From: an uncultured bacterium
Lineage (GTDB): Bacteria > Atribacterota > Atribacteria > Atribacterales > Caldatribacteriaceae
Reading direction: 5' to 3'
Assembly (NCBI GenBank): GCA_937139415.1
Contig: CAKZPS010000060.1
Coordinates: 1-54,144, forward strand
Length of the DNA stretch: 54,144 nucleotides
Part shown: piece by piece, positions 34,702 to 44,785 of the stretch
Layout: each line of letters starts with the position of its first letter
Numbering within the stretch: position 1 is the first letter of the stretch
Position numbers and translations under genes: made by a program
Notes under the pieces: model-generated
The model's database searches: none
What the model saw: the letters and a program-made list of their open reading frames with translations, nothing else
Told to the model about the DNA's origin: nothing

Positions 34702-35832
34702 ATGAGCTTGAGATACCCTTTTTTCCGGATCGGTATTATCGGAGGTGGACAACTGGCCAAGATGATGACTCAAGAAGCTAAGCGGATGGGTTTTTGGGTA
34801 GCAGTGCTTGACCCAACCCCCCAATCTCCGGCTGGGCAGGTGAGCGATCGGGAGATTATCGCCGATTTCTATGATAGCGAAGCCCTCACCACCCTGGCTC
34901 AAGAGGTGGATGTGGTTACCTACGATATTGAGCATGTGGACGTGCACACCCTGCAAAAGGAAGCGATACAAACGCTTATCCTCCCTTCCCCCGAGCTCCT
35001 TGCCATTATTCAGGATAAGCTCGTGCAAAAGGAAGTCCTTCGCCAAGGTGGCATTCCCATACCTCGCTTTTCCCCCGAGGTTCACCGCGAAACTCTCGAA
35101 GAACTGGGGTTACCCGCCGTATGGAAAGCTCGCTTCGGAGGATACGACGGTAGGGGAGTGGCGAGGATACAATCCGCAGAAGACCTCTCCACCCTTCCTC
35201 CGAAACCAGCGTTCTTAGAAGAACATATCGATATTGCTAAGGAACTTGCCGTACTCGTTGCCCGCAACCGCCAAGGAGAGATGGCAGTGTATCCGGTAGT
35301 GGAGATGACTTTCCACACCCATGCCCATATATGTAACTGGGTCATCGCTCCGGCAGATATCCCTCTCCAAATTGCGGAGAGAGCACGAAGTATTGCCGAA
35401 CGGTGTGTCCTGCTCCTCGAAGGGGTAGGCATTTTCGCGGTAGAGATGTTCCTCACTACGGGAGGAGAACTCTTCGTGAACGAGATTGCTCCCCGTCCTC
35501 ATAACTCCGGCCACTTCACCATAGAAGCCTGTGTTACTTCCCAGTTTGAGCAACACTTACGGGCCATATGTGATCTCCCTCTTGGAGCAACCGATCTTCT
35601 CAGCCCTGCAGTAATGGTTAATCTCTTAGGAGGGGAAGGATATCAAGGAACACCGGTACTCACCGGACTCACAGAGGCTTTACGCATTCCCGGAGTTTCT
35701 TTCCACTTCTACGGAAAGAGAGAAACCCGTCCTCTCCGCAAAATGGGTCATGTAACCATCGTGGACCAGACGAGAGAGGGAGCGATGGAAAAAGCTCGAC
35801 GAGTACAAAATATCTTGAAGATTCACTCGTGA
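34702..35832 (+). CDS. purK: N5-carboxyaminoimidazole ribonucleotide synthase
   Basis: ATP-grasp enzyme of de novo purine synthesis that carboxylates AIR to N5-CAIR using bicarbonate and ATP. The 376 residues begin RIGIIGGGQLAKMMTQEAKRMG and contain LPAVWKARFGGYDGRG for ATP binding and ELFVNEIAPRPHNSGHFTIEAC, diagnostic of PurK. The ATG at 34702 is used; an ATG 8 nt upstream stops at once. purE follows after 9 nt. Confidence 0.95.
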   Translation: MSLRYPFFRIGIIGGGQLAKMMTQEAKRMGFWVAVLDPTPQSPAGQVSDREIIADFYDSEALTTLAQEVDVVTYDIEHVDVHTLQKEAIQTLILPSPELLAIIQDKLVQKEVLRQGGIPIPRFSPEVHRETLEELGLPAVWKARFGGYDGRGVARIQSAEDLSTLPPKPAFLEEHIDIAKELAVLVARNRQGEMAVYPVVEMTFHTHAHICNWVIAPADIPLQIAERARSIAERCVLLLEGVGIFAVEMFLTTGGELFVNEIAPRPHNSGHFTIEACVTSQFEQHLRAICDLPLGATDLLSPAVMVNLLGGEGYQGTPVLTGLTEALRIPGVSFHFYGKRETRPLRKMGHVTIVDQTREGAMEKARRVQNILKIHS

Positions 35833-35841
35833 GGTGAGAAT

Positions 35842-36357
35842 ATGAACAGACCGCTCGTTGGCATCATTATGGGAAGCGACTCGGACCTCGAGGTGATGAG
35901 AGAAGCACAAACAGTGTTAGAGGAACTGAAGGTAAGTTACGAGATGACCATTGTATCCGCTCATCGGACTCCCGAACGCATGTTTCAATACGCGAAAGAA
36001 GCAGAAGAGCGTGGACTCCTCGTGATCATCGCCGGTGCGGGAGGGGCAGCCCATCTCCCCGGGATGGTGGCTTCGTTGACTTCACTCCCGGTGATCGGTG
36101 TACCGGTGAAAAGTGCTCATCTCCAAGGACTCGATTCCCTCCTCTCCATCGTGCAAATGCCTCCTGGTGTACCTGTTGCTACCGTAGCCATTAACGGTGC
36201 TCGTAATGCCGGGATATTAGCCGCGCAAATCGTGGGGGCGAAGTTTTCCGAAGTCCGCCAAAGGGTGAGGGTATACAAGGAGCAACTTCGTACCATGGTA
36301 GAAGAAAGGGCACAAAAGCTCGCGGTCAACTTCATCCCGCCTTCTCAAACACCGTAA
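35842..36357 (+). CDS. purE: N5-CAIR mutase, class I PurE
   Basis: Rearranges N5-CAIR to CAIR after PurK. The 171 residues contain [32 protein letters not shown] and [26 protein letters not shown], the conserved class I PurE segments with the active-site His in SAHRT. The presence of purK confirms the class I pathway. Confidence 0.95.
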   Translation: MNRPLVGIIMGSDSDLEVMREAQTVLEELKVSYEMTIVSAHRTPERMFQYAKEAEERGLLVIIAGAGGAAHLPGMVASLTSLPVIGVPVKSAHLQGLDSLLSIVQMPPGVPVATVAINGARNAGILAAQIVGAKFSEVRQRVRVYKEQLRTMVEERAQKLAVNFIPPSQTP

Positions 36358-36577
36358 AGGGCAAGCGAATATCGCGCGTTTCGTCTCTACCGTTACCGAG
36401 GGGGGAAGACACCAAACTCTCCACTTTTTTGACCCCCTTCGGCAAAATTTTCCACGAAATCCTCGTTTCATTTTTCCTCTCTAATACCACTCAATCGATA
36501 AAAATTTTTCTCAAAATCCCCACAACGTCCGAAAATGACGTCGTAGAGAAATATAATACCCTCAAGGAGGTGAAAAT

Positions 36578-38572
36578 GTGCTTCGTGAAATTCGAGAAAT
36601 CGGAAAAGTCTATCTTGAAGAGCGGGGTTTTGTCTTCAGCATGATCCTCCAAAGAGGAGAAACAGAGGAAGAAAGAGAAGAGGAAAGAGAAGAAACCCCA
36701 AATACATCCTCATCACAAACTCAATATCTCTTGACCATCGATTTCGACCTTACTCAAAGAAACGCATGTCTCAAATTCGTGGAAATGAGTCGCCAAATCT
36801 GCGAAGACTATCTCTGGGTAGGGAATTGTACAGGTAATGTTGCCCAAAATCGTCTCACCACCAATAAAATCGACGAACCATATCTCTTCTTTGACGCCTT
36901 GCCAAACTTGAAAGATGCACTTGCCACCCGGGCAACTCAAAAACGACCTGCAAACCGTCGTTGATCATTTCTTTGACCACCATCAATGGAATTCAGGGAA
37001 AGGAACTCACTTTTTGAAGCTGCAAACTCTACAACCTTTCGCTACTCAAGTTGCACCCTCAATTCCTTCTCCAGGGAGTTTCCCCAATCCTAAGGACTTC
37101 CACAAGGAGTTTGGTAAAATCTTTTGGAAACAGTGCAAAGAACACCTTGGCATTTCCTCCAAAGAGGTTGCCCTTCTCTCAGTAACCATCAATGGCCAAA
37201 AACCGGTCGAAATCGAGGAATATCAAAAATTCCTGGAGAAAAACCTCATCGAAGAACGCTTTGTCGAGGCTTTTCCAGGGTGTTGCCATGTATGCGGAGA
37301 AAAAAGGAGGCTCTCACCGCCGACACCACCCGTTTTATGGCTAAATTTTACATCACCAAGCTCATCACCTTTTCCTCCGAGCTTGAAGGAAAAAGCAAAA
37401 AGGGTGGCTTTGCCAAAAACTTCTCCTTGTGTCCCGATTGCTACAAGGAAATCTTAGCCGGCATGCGCTACCTTGATAACTACCTGCGAAGCAATCTGGC
37501 AGGAAACACTTTTTGGATCATTCCCGGGCTCTTTTTCAACCCCTTGGAGAGTCAGCTCACCAAGCGATGGATAGAAATCGCACGCGACCACATCTCTTCG
37601 ATACTCGACCCGGACAATGCCTTGAGCTTCCGTCACAAAATTGAAAGAGAACTTGAAGACTACCGCCGATTTGAAGAACTTGCCGACCTTGCCCATGTTC
37701 ATCTCCTCTTCTACGAAAAATCGAAAAGTGCCTTTAAAGTGAAAAAACTCATCCGTGAAATTCCTCTCCGGTGGATACAAACCCTCAACCAAGCTTTTCT
37801 TGAAACCAAAGCCTTAGGAGACGAAGTCCTCGGTAACAACGGAAACCCTAAAAAATGGCTCCTATCTCTCAAAGATATCTACACTCTTATTCCCCTCCGT
37901 TCGGGAAACACTCGAGAATACAAAAAAATCCTTGACCTTTACGAGAGCATCCTTTCGCGGTGGCCCTTGGAGCGCTCTTTTCTCATGCAATCTTTTCTCA
38001 CTCTGAGCGCCATCTATCTCCTGGAAAAGCCGGGATATAACATCCATCCGGGTAAAAATCCCCAGCTCGGGCTCACTTTTGCCCTTTTGCAGGGGAATCT
38101 TTTGCTTCAGTTCTTAGAAAAACTCAACATCCTTCAAGGAGGTGGTCATATGACCGAACCGATAGCCAGGCTTCTCCCGGAGAGTATCACTCGATACGTA
38201 GAAAAAATGGGTTATTCGGAGGAAGCAACGGCACTTTTTCTCTTGGGGTACATGATTGGAGCCATCGGTGCTGAACAGGTAAGAGGAGCTGATTTCAACG
38301 CAAAAAAACCCATTTTGAACAAAATCAACGTTAATGGCATGAATTCCCATCAAATCCGTATTCTCTCCAACGAAGTCTTTGAAAAATTAGACCAATATCG
38401 AATTCGCGGATATTATGAGAAGACTTTCGCGGTGATGAAAAGTCTCCTTGACCCGCACATTTCCCGGTGGTCTCTGTCCGATGCGGAAAGTGTGTTCTAT
38501 CTCCTTTCCGGATACTCATTCTATATCTACGAGCGCATCCAAAAAGCGCAAACAAAGGAGGAAAACCAATGA
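36578..38572 (+). pseudogene. cas8b: Type I-B Cascade large subunit Cas8b (Csh1), two frameshifts
   Basis: Large subunit of the type I-B interference complex. Three frames must be joined to read it: residues MLREIREIGKVYLEERGF... from GTG 36578 (AAGGAGG 7 nt upstream) to about 36930; then QLKNDLQTVVDHFFDHHQ to about 37300; then KKEALTADTTRFMAKFY onward to 38572. The first shift fits one extra G in GGG at 36930-36932; the second fits one missing A in the A6 run 37300-37305. The joined protein has the Cas8b zinc-finger pair CHVCGEK...LCPDC. About 660 residues when repaired. Real decay or homopolymer sequencing errors. Confidence 0.8.
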
Positions 38573-39549
38573 GCGAAAACCTCTACAACGTGAATTCTGA
38601 AATCCTCTATCTCTACGATGCCAAAATGACCAATCCCAACGGCGATCCTGACGACGAGAACAAGCCTCGTTTCGACTATGAAAAAGAAGTCAATCTGGTA
38701 AGCGACGTGCGCCTCAAGCGGTACATCCGCGACTACCTTCAAAGCAGAGGATACGGAATTTTCGTCAGCAAAGTCGACGGCGAAACTGTCGATGCCACCG
38801 AACGATTAAAAAGGGTGCTCAAGAAGGAAAAATTGACTGCTCTTTCCAAGGAGGACACCGATCAAATTCTTAAAGAACTCATCGATGTGCGATTATTTGG
38901 TGCCACCATGCCCATTAAAGCACAAGAGGGAAGCCGCGGAGCGACTTCTACTTTTACCGGTCCGGTACAATTCTCTTGGGGATATTCCCTCAACAAAGGA
39001 GAATTGGTTCGTTCTAACTCCATCACTTCTCTCTTCGCAGGACGAACCGAAGAGGGGAAGGGTGAATATGGTACTTTTGGTAAAGACTGGCGACTCTACT
39101 ATTCGCTCCTTGCCTTTTATGGCATCATCAGTGGTTACCGAGCACAATACACTCAACTCACCAAAGAGGACGTAGATTTACTCGACGACGCTCTGCTCAA
39201 TGCTATTCCGCTCATGGCTTCCACCCGGAGCAAGATCGGACAGAAACCACGCCTCTTCTTACGGATTGAGTACAAGGACCTTTACACCTTCTTGGGAGAT
39301 TTGCGCGGGAAAATTGTTCTGGATAGAGAAACAGGGCTCCGAGATATCAAAGATTTTACCGTTGATCTTACCCCTCTTTTTGAATTTCTTAAAAAATATG
39401 AAGAGAAAATTCAAAAACTCTTGGTCTATGTCGACCCCGAGCTCCGAGTGAAAGGTGAACCATTGGATGAGCAACTTTCTACCCTCTTTCCTCACTGTGT
39501 AACCTTCTTGCCCAAAAGCGGTGACCACCATGCAGGTAATCGTCTTTGA
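38569..39549 (+). CDS. cas7: CRISPR-associated protein Cas7, Csh2 type
   Basis: Backbone subunit that coats crRNA in the type I-B complex. The 326 residues start MSENLYNVNSEILYLYDAKMTNPNGDPDDENKPRFDYE (the NPNGDPD motif is diagnostic of this family), with VRLKRYIRDYL and FGATMPIKA following. ATG 38569 overlaps the cas8b stop by 4 nt and has AAAGGAGG upstream. Intact, unlike its neighbours. Confidence 0.93.
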   Translation: MSENLYNVNSEILYLYDAKMTNPNGDPDDENKPRFDYEKEVNLVSDVRLKRYIRDYLQSRGYGIFVSKVDGETVDATERLKRVLKKEKLTALSKEDTDQILKELIDVRLFGATMPIKAQEGSRGATSTFTGPVQFSWGYSLNKGELVRSNSITSLFAGRTEEGKGEYGTFGKDWRLYYSLLAFYGIISGYRAQYTQLTKEDVDLLDDALLNAIPLMASTRSKIGQKPRLFLRIEYKDLYTFLGDLRGKIVLDRETGLRDIKDFTVDLTPLFEFLKKYEEKIQKLLVYVDPELRVKGEPLDEQLSTLFPHCVTFLPKSGDHHAGNRL

Positions 39550-40285
39550 CCTCATCGGGAAGATGGCTCATTTCCGGCAGTACTATACCAATTCTTCTTC
39601 TCTTTCCTCTTTCTTCCCCTCACGCACTACTCTTGCGGGAATGGTGGCCGGAATGATGGGAATGCATCGTGATTCCTATTACCCCATCTTCAGCGAAGAA
39701 AAAGCCCGTTTTGCCCTGAGCGTCAAATCACCTCTACGAAAAAAAATCTACACTGTAAACTACGTATGGGCCGAAAACCCCAAGCAACTCAACCTGAGTA
39801 AAGGACAACACACGCAGGTACCCTTAGAAATTGTGCTTCCCAGTGAATACCGTGACCTCATTGTCTATCGGGTTTTCCTTGCCCACCAAGACCAAGAATT
39901 TTTTCGACGCCTCTCCGAAATTATCATGGAGCACAAAATTCACTTTCCTCCTTATCTGGGTTTAAGTGAATTCCCTACTTCCTTACGACCAATATGGTGT
40001 GGAACAACGCAAGAAAAAACCGTCCGTGGGGAATGGGTATTGAACTCCGTGGTGAACATTTCTTGGCTCAGAGAACAAGGGTGCTCTATTACTCCCTATC
40101 AGGGTGCCATGTACGTGAAAGAGCTTCTGCCTCTGGCCTTTGATGAAAATCGTAGACTCTGTTCCGCTCCTCGGGAGTTCGTGGGAGAAATAAAACAAGG
40201 AGAAATCCACGTAAAAGGTCAAGCTCAAGTTCACTCCATCTCTCAAGGTGAGCTCGAGGAAACGATAGTATTTTTAGAGGAATAG
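39530..40285 (+). CDS. cas5: CRISPR-associated protein Cas5, type I-B (Cas5h)
   Basis: RAMP-type subunit that caps the 5' handle of crRNA. Starts MQVIVFDLIGKMAHFRQYYTNSSSLSSFFPSRTTLAGMVAGMMGM, the typical N-terminal beta-strand and glycine region of Cas5. 251 residues from ATG 39530; a GTG at 39521 is also in frame. Overlaps cas7 by 20 nt and precedes cas3 by 4 nt. Intact. Confidence 0.92.
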   Translation: MQVIVFDLIGKMAHFRQYYTNSSSLSSFFPSRTTLAGMVAGMMGMHRDSYYPIFSEEKARFALSVKSPLRKKIYTVNYVWAENPKQLNLSKGQHTQVPLEIVLPSEYRDLIVYRVFLAHQDQEFFRRLSEIIMEHKIHFPPYLGLSEFPTSLRPIWCGTTQEKTVRGEWVLNSVVNISWLREQGCSITPYQGAMYVKELLPLAFDENRRLCSAPREFVGEIKQGEIHVKGQAQVHSISQGELEETIVFLEE

Positions 40286-40289
40286 AAAC

Positions 40290-42694
40290 ATGGTGTATTA
40301 CTCGCACATCAAAAAAGAAAACGGGGTGATCAAGGAGGAGGAATCCACCCTCCTCCCGACACACCTCCTTGAGGTGGCGGAGAGAACACAGAAATACTTC
40401 TTTTTTGATCATGACGAGTCTCTCTCCCAAGTTGCTTATTTTATCGGACTCACCCACGATTTTGGAAAGTATACCACCTATTTCCAAGACCATCTCCGGG
40501 GAGAACGGCATTGGGGAGCTCTCAGTAATCATGCTTTCCTTTCCGCCCTCTACACCGCGCTGGTTTTACAGACCAACTCTATCCGTTTCTCGATTGACAC
40601 AAAAATAAAACCCATCCTCCCTCTCCTCGGATTTTTCGTCGTTTTTCACCATCACTCCGATCTCCGTTCTTTGGAATACACCATAATCTGTTTAGAAGAC
40701 GAATCCCACCAAGCAATCCTTGCAAAGCAAATCGCCGATCTTACTGAAAATGCAAGCAAAATCAATCAAGAACTGCCCTCCTTAGGACTTCTTCCGATCG
40801 AAACACTCACTACCCAACTTGTGAAAATCAAACAAGACCTTACACGCCAAAACTATCAGTTTAAAAACAAACTGGACCAAGAGGAAAAAGCCCAAGCTGT
40901 CATTTTGGTGCTGAGTTTTTTTCTGCACTCATTGATGCTGATAAAAAGGAAGCAGGGAAGGTTCCCGATATAGCCCGCAAACATATTACTTCTTCTCTTG
41001 TGGAGGAGTATAAAGCCCAAAACTTTCAAGACCAGCCACGAGAAGGCATCAACCTTCTCCGCGAAACTATTTTTCGGGAAGTAATGGAAAAAGCAAAAAC
41101 TCTGGATCTTCAAAAAACACGTATCCTCACTCTCACCGCTCCTACCGGTTCGGGGAAAACTCTAACCAGTTTCTCCCTGGCACTGATTTTACGAGAACGC
41201 ATGGAAAAAGAATTCGGTTACCTCCCTCGCATTATCTACGCCCTCCCTTTTATCACCATTATCGACCAAAACCCTGCATTCTTTGAACAGGTTCTTTCTC
41301 TCCTCCCTGACTTCCATGAGAATATTTCCTCCTACCTTCTTGCTCATCATCATCTCACCGACATTCACTACCGAGAGGGAGGAGAAGAAAAAGAATTCGA
41401 TGTAGCGCTTTCACTCATCGAATCGTGGGAAGCAGAAGTGATCGTAACCACCTTCATTCAACTTCTCCATTCGGTTATCGGATGTAAAAATAGCTTTTTA
41501 CGCAAGTACCATCATTTAGCTCGGAGCATCATTCTGCTTGATGAAGTACAAAATATCCCTGCTGAGTATTGGCCATTGGTGCGTTCGGTCTTCGTGCTCC
41601 TCACCAAATATTTAGGATGTACCCTCATTCTCATGACTGCTACCAAACCATTAATTTTTCACGAGGGAGAAGCCGTAGAACTCTTAGACCGAGCACCACA
41701 TTATTTCCATGCTTTGAGCCGAGTGACCATTTATCCTCGGCTCGAAAAATCATGGTACCTTGACGAATTCGTAGAATGGTTTCAGGGTATTTACCAATCT
41801 TCTCGGTCCTATCTCATGGTGCTCAACACCATTCGTTCTTCTGTCGAGGTCTATGAAAAACTCAAAAAGCGAAATCTACCGAACCTCTTTTATCTTTCGG
41901 GTAATCTTATTCCCCGCGACAAACTGGAACGAATCAGAAAAGTGAAAGAACTGCTTGAAAAGGGAGAAAAGCCAATCCTTCTCTCAACCCAAGTTGTTGA
42001 AGCCGGTGTGGATTTAGATTTTGATGTTGCCATCCGGGATCTCGGACCGCTCGACTCTATCATCCAAGTAGCTGGGCGTTGTAACCGCAATTTTAAGCGC
42101 GGAAAAAATGCCGGAGAGGTATGGGTGGTATCTCTATGGAATGAAAAGGAGAGGGAGTACGCACCCCTTGTATACCTTAAAACTCTGCCACTTGCCTCGC
42201 GAAACCTCCTCGAAAATCTTTCATCAATCACGGAGGGTGAAATTTTGGAGTTGGTAGAAAAGTACTTCACCACACTGAAGATGGTGAAATCATTTGATGA
42301 ATCAGAGGACCTCTATCAAGCTCTCCTCCACCTACGCTTCTATGCCAAAGATGAAAAATCAGTGAGTGATTTTGAACTCATTAAGCAACAGGGCATCATT
42401 TACCCGGTATTCATCGAAAAAGACGAAGAAGCACGACAGGTTTGGCAGGAATTTATCCGTATCAATGAAGATGAAACCCAAAAACCCTGGGAGAAAAAGA
42501 GAAAATTCTTAACTATAAGGAGCCGATTCACTCAATATGTGGTAAACGTACGCCTCACCGGTCAAGGCCCAACGCTCCTTGAAATCTTCTTTAAAGAAGA
42601 ACTGGGTTATGTCCCTTATCAAAGAGTGCCTGAGTTTTACGACCCAGAGATGGGTTTTCGTCACAGCGAAAACTACCACGCCTTTTTCCTGTAG
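40290..42694 (+). pseudogene. cas3: CRISPR-associated nuclease-helicase Cas3 (HD + DExH), one frameshift
   Basis: Target-degrading effector of type I systems. The HD-nuclease part (GLTHDFGKYTTYFQDHL, ALSNHAFLSALYTA, VVFHHHSDL) runs to a T7 run at 40916-40922. One more T continues the frame as SALIDADKKEAGKVPDIARKH, the expected end of a Cas3 HD domain, into the helicase: Walker A TAPTGSGKTLTSF, DExH-type box LLDEVQN, TATKP, and motif VI QVAGRCNRN. Without repair the HD part stops at 40973 and the helicase frame opens again near 41000. The conserved ADKK text split by the lesion argues against two natural genes. Confidence 0.85.
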
Positions 42695-42701
42695 GAAAGC
42701 T

Positions 42702-43207
42702 ATGGAAAGAGTGAACGGCACCCTCATCGCGAGTTACTACGCTTGCCACCGAGAACTTTGGTATATGGCACACGCAATTATCCCTGATGAAGAGCACGAC
42801 TTTTTGGAACTGGGTCGCCTTGTGGGGAAAATATTCCTACGAAGGGGAAGAAAAAGAAATCCTTTTAGGAGATATCAAGCCCTCACCAAATCGACCTCAT
42901 CAAAGAAGAAAAAGGGGCTTTAGTCGTCGGAGAGATTAAAAAATCAAGTCGTTCCAAACGAACCGGTATTATGCAATTGTACTTTTATCTCCTTACGCTT
43001 AAGGAGAAAGGTATCAACGTCCGAGGAGAAGTTTTGTTTCCCGAGGAAAAGAAGAAAATCCAACTGGAACTCAACGAAAACATGGAAAGGGAACTCCACC
43101 GTGCCATTACTCACATCAAACAAATCATTCACGAAGACACCCCTCCACCAAAAACACGCATCTCTTACTGCAAATCTTGCGCCTATGAGGAGCTATGTTT
43201 CGCATGA
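42702..43207 (+). pseudogene. cas4: CRISPR-associated exonuclease Cas4, two frameshifts
   Basis: Cas4 trims prespacers for Cas1-Cas2. From ATG 42702 the frame gives MERVNGTLIASYYACHRELWYMAHAI with the first cluster Cys, then breaks at GGGGAAAA (42824-42831). The expected text YSYEGEEKEILLGDIK is in another frame, broken again near the AAA at 42888-42890, and IDLIKEEKGALVVGEIKKSS (nuclease motif E-I-K) continues in the third, ending with CKSCAYEELC. Both lesions fit single-base insertions. All key residues are present if the frames are joined (about 167 residues). Confidence 0.78.
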
Positions 43208-44198
43208 AAGAGAGCATTTACATTTTTGCCCATGGAGAACTGAAACGAAAAGAAAACACGCTCTGTTTCACGAATAAAGAGGGTATTCGTAAATATCTCC
43301 CCGTTGAACAAATAAAGGAAATCCACTGTTTTGGAGAAATTAATCTCAACAAGGAATTACTCGAATTCCTCTCTCAACACCAAATTATTCTCCACTTTTA
43401 CAACCACTACGAATACTACGTAGGTAGTTACTACCCCCGAGAATACTATAACAGTGGCTATCTTACCCTCAAGCAGGCAGAGCATTACCTTAATATTGAA
43501 GCCCGTCTCCTTATAGCACGACAGTTTATCTCTGGAGCACAAGACAACATGACGAAAACCCTCCAATATTACTGCCGACGGGGGATAAATCTCTCTTCTT
43601 ATCTCGAGACCATCTCTACACTCTCTCAGTCTATTGACAAGCAAAAGACCGTCGAAGAGCTAATGGCCCTCGAAGGAAACATACGAGAAGTCTATTATCA
43701 AGCTCTCGATACCATTTTTGCTTCGAGTGGCTTAGTCATTGACAAGCGTACTCGCCGACCTCCCACAATGAATTAAACGCCCTTTTGAATTTCGGCGATT
43801 CTCTCCTCTATGCTTGTGTCCTGAGTGAGATATACAAAACGCACCTTGATCCTCGCATTGGCTTTTTGCATGCTACTAATTTCAGACGTTTTTCTCTCAA
43901 TTTGGACATTGCCGAAATTTTCAAACCTATTCTCGTCGACCGCGTTGTCCTCTCTCTGATCAACAAACGTTCTTTAACTGCAAAACACTTTGAAGAAAGG
44001 TTGGGTGGGCTTTATCTCAAGGAACCAGGAAAAAAAATCTTTCTCGAACAATGGGAAGAAAAATGCAAGACCACCATCCAATACAAATCAATTGGCCATA
44101 AGGTTTCTTATCGGCGACTCATACTCCTTGAGTGTTACAAATTAGAGAAACACCTCTTGGGAGAGGAAGAATATCGCCCCCTCTCCGCAGAGTGGTGA
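43204..44198 (+). pseudogene. cas1: CRISPR integrase Cas1, one frameshift
   Basis: Spacer integrase. ATG 43204 overlaps the cas4 stop (ATGA) and gives MKESIYIFAHGELKRKENTLCF...ALEGNIREVYYQ with the first metal Glu. Near 43764-43769 one base is missing: the frame reads RRPPTMN and stops, while the next frame continues as NELNALLNFGDSLLYACVLSEIYKTHLDP and FLHATNFRRFSLNLDIAEIFKP, carrying the other metal ligands. Joined length about 331 residues, normal for Cas1. The 3' end overlaps the convergent cupin gene by 80 nt. No cas2 follows, although it normally would. Confidence 0.85.
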
Positions 44199-44526
44199 AT
44201 TTACATTTTGTCGTACCTTTCCGGATGAGGCGCTTTGACAACAAAAACTCTAAGACCTCGGAGTGCTCATTGCGCACATCCATCCTGGTACGATAAGGAA
44301 CCGCCACAATACTTCCCGCCGAAAAGCGACGCTCTTCTCCCTCAAGAGTGAGATAAAGCACCCCACGCACAACGACCAAATACACGTTGGAATTACTATA
44401 ATGTTCCGGAAGCTTTTCTTGAGGGGGCAAAACGATATGGTTTATTTGCACTTCATCACGATTGACAACCTGTTCGATACATCTCTCATCCTTGGAAGTA
44501 AAACGATACACCTGGTAGATTCTCAT
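44119..44526 (-). CDS. Small cupin-domain protein
   Basis: A 135-residue protein with a single cupin barrel: VLPPQEKLPEHYSNSNVYLVVVRGVLYLTLEGEERRFSAGSIVAVPYRTRMDVRNEHSEVLEFLL. The His/Glu metal-ligand set is partial. It has AGAGGTAGGGA before ATG 44526. It occupies the place where cas2 would be expected, on the opposite strand, and its last 27 codons overlap the end of cas1. That overlapping tail (KGTTKCKFTTLRRGG...) does not look like cupin sequence, so the natural stop may have been lost. No functional link to CRISPR is implied. Confidence 0.65.
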   Translation of the reverse strand: MRIYQVYRFTSKDERCIEQVVNRDEVQINHIVLPPQEKLPEHYSNSNVYLVVVRGVLYLTLEGEERRFSAGSIVAVPYRTRMDVRNEHSEVLEFLLSKRLIRKGTTKCKFTTLRRGGDILPLPRGVSLICNTQGV

Positions 44527-44689
44527 TCCCTACCTCTTGTTGTGTACACCGTTTTCTCCTATGATACCATGAAAAGGAATTTCCCTCTTTTTTCGATTCT
44601 TTCGCCGCAAAAAGGTCATAAAGGCAAAAAGAAGATTCTTCCGACTTTTCTTTGATACCACACGCTCTTTTCCAATTCCGTTACATCCG

Positions 44690-44785
44690 CCTTCAATCCC
44701 TCATAGGTATGCTACAAACTCTTCTGTTTGAGGTAGGAGAGGAAATGGTCAAAGTGTTTCAATCCCTCATAGGTACGCTACAAAC
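44690..44785 (-). CRISPR. Two-repeat CRISPR array (one 36-nt spacer), type I-B repeat
   Basis: Two 30-bp repeats at 44690-44719 and 44756-44785 flank one 36-bp spacer (44720-44755). On the minus strand the consensus begins GTTTGTAGCG and ends GGGATTGAAAC, the ATTGAAAC ending being typical of type I-B repeats, so the array is read leftwards from a leader on its right. The left repeat differs at three positions (two at its end, one internal), as expected of the leader-distal terminal repeat. I found no protospacer in the window. The array may have been collapsed by assembly. Confidence 0.85.

Noticed and set aside
36552-36557. TATAAT just upstream of cas8b as the cas promoter
   Set aside because: It lies only about 6 nt before the ribosome site and has no convincing -35, so it would give almost no leader; I could not place the promoter.
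40290-42694. Reading cas3 as two natural genes (separate HD nuclease cas3'' and helicase cas3')
   Set aside because: The conserved SALIDADKKEA text at the HD-domain end is found in the shifted frame across the T7 run and leads directly into the helicase, so a broken single gene fits better.
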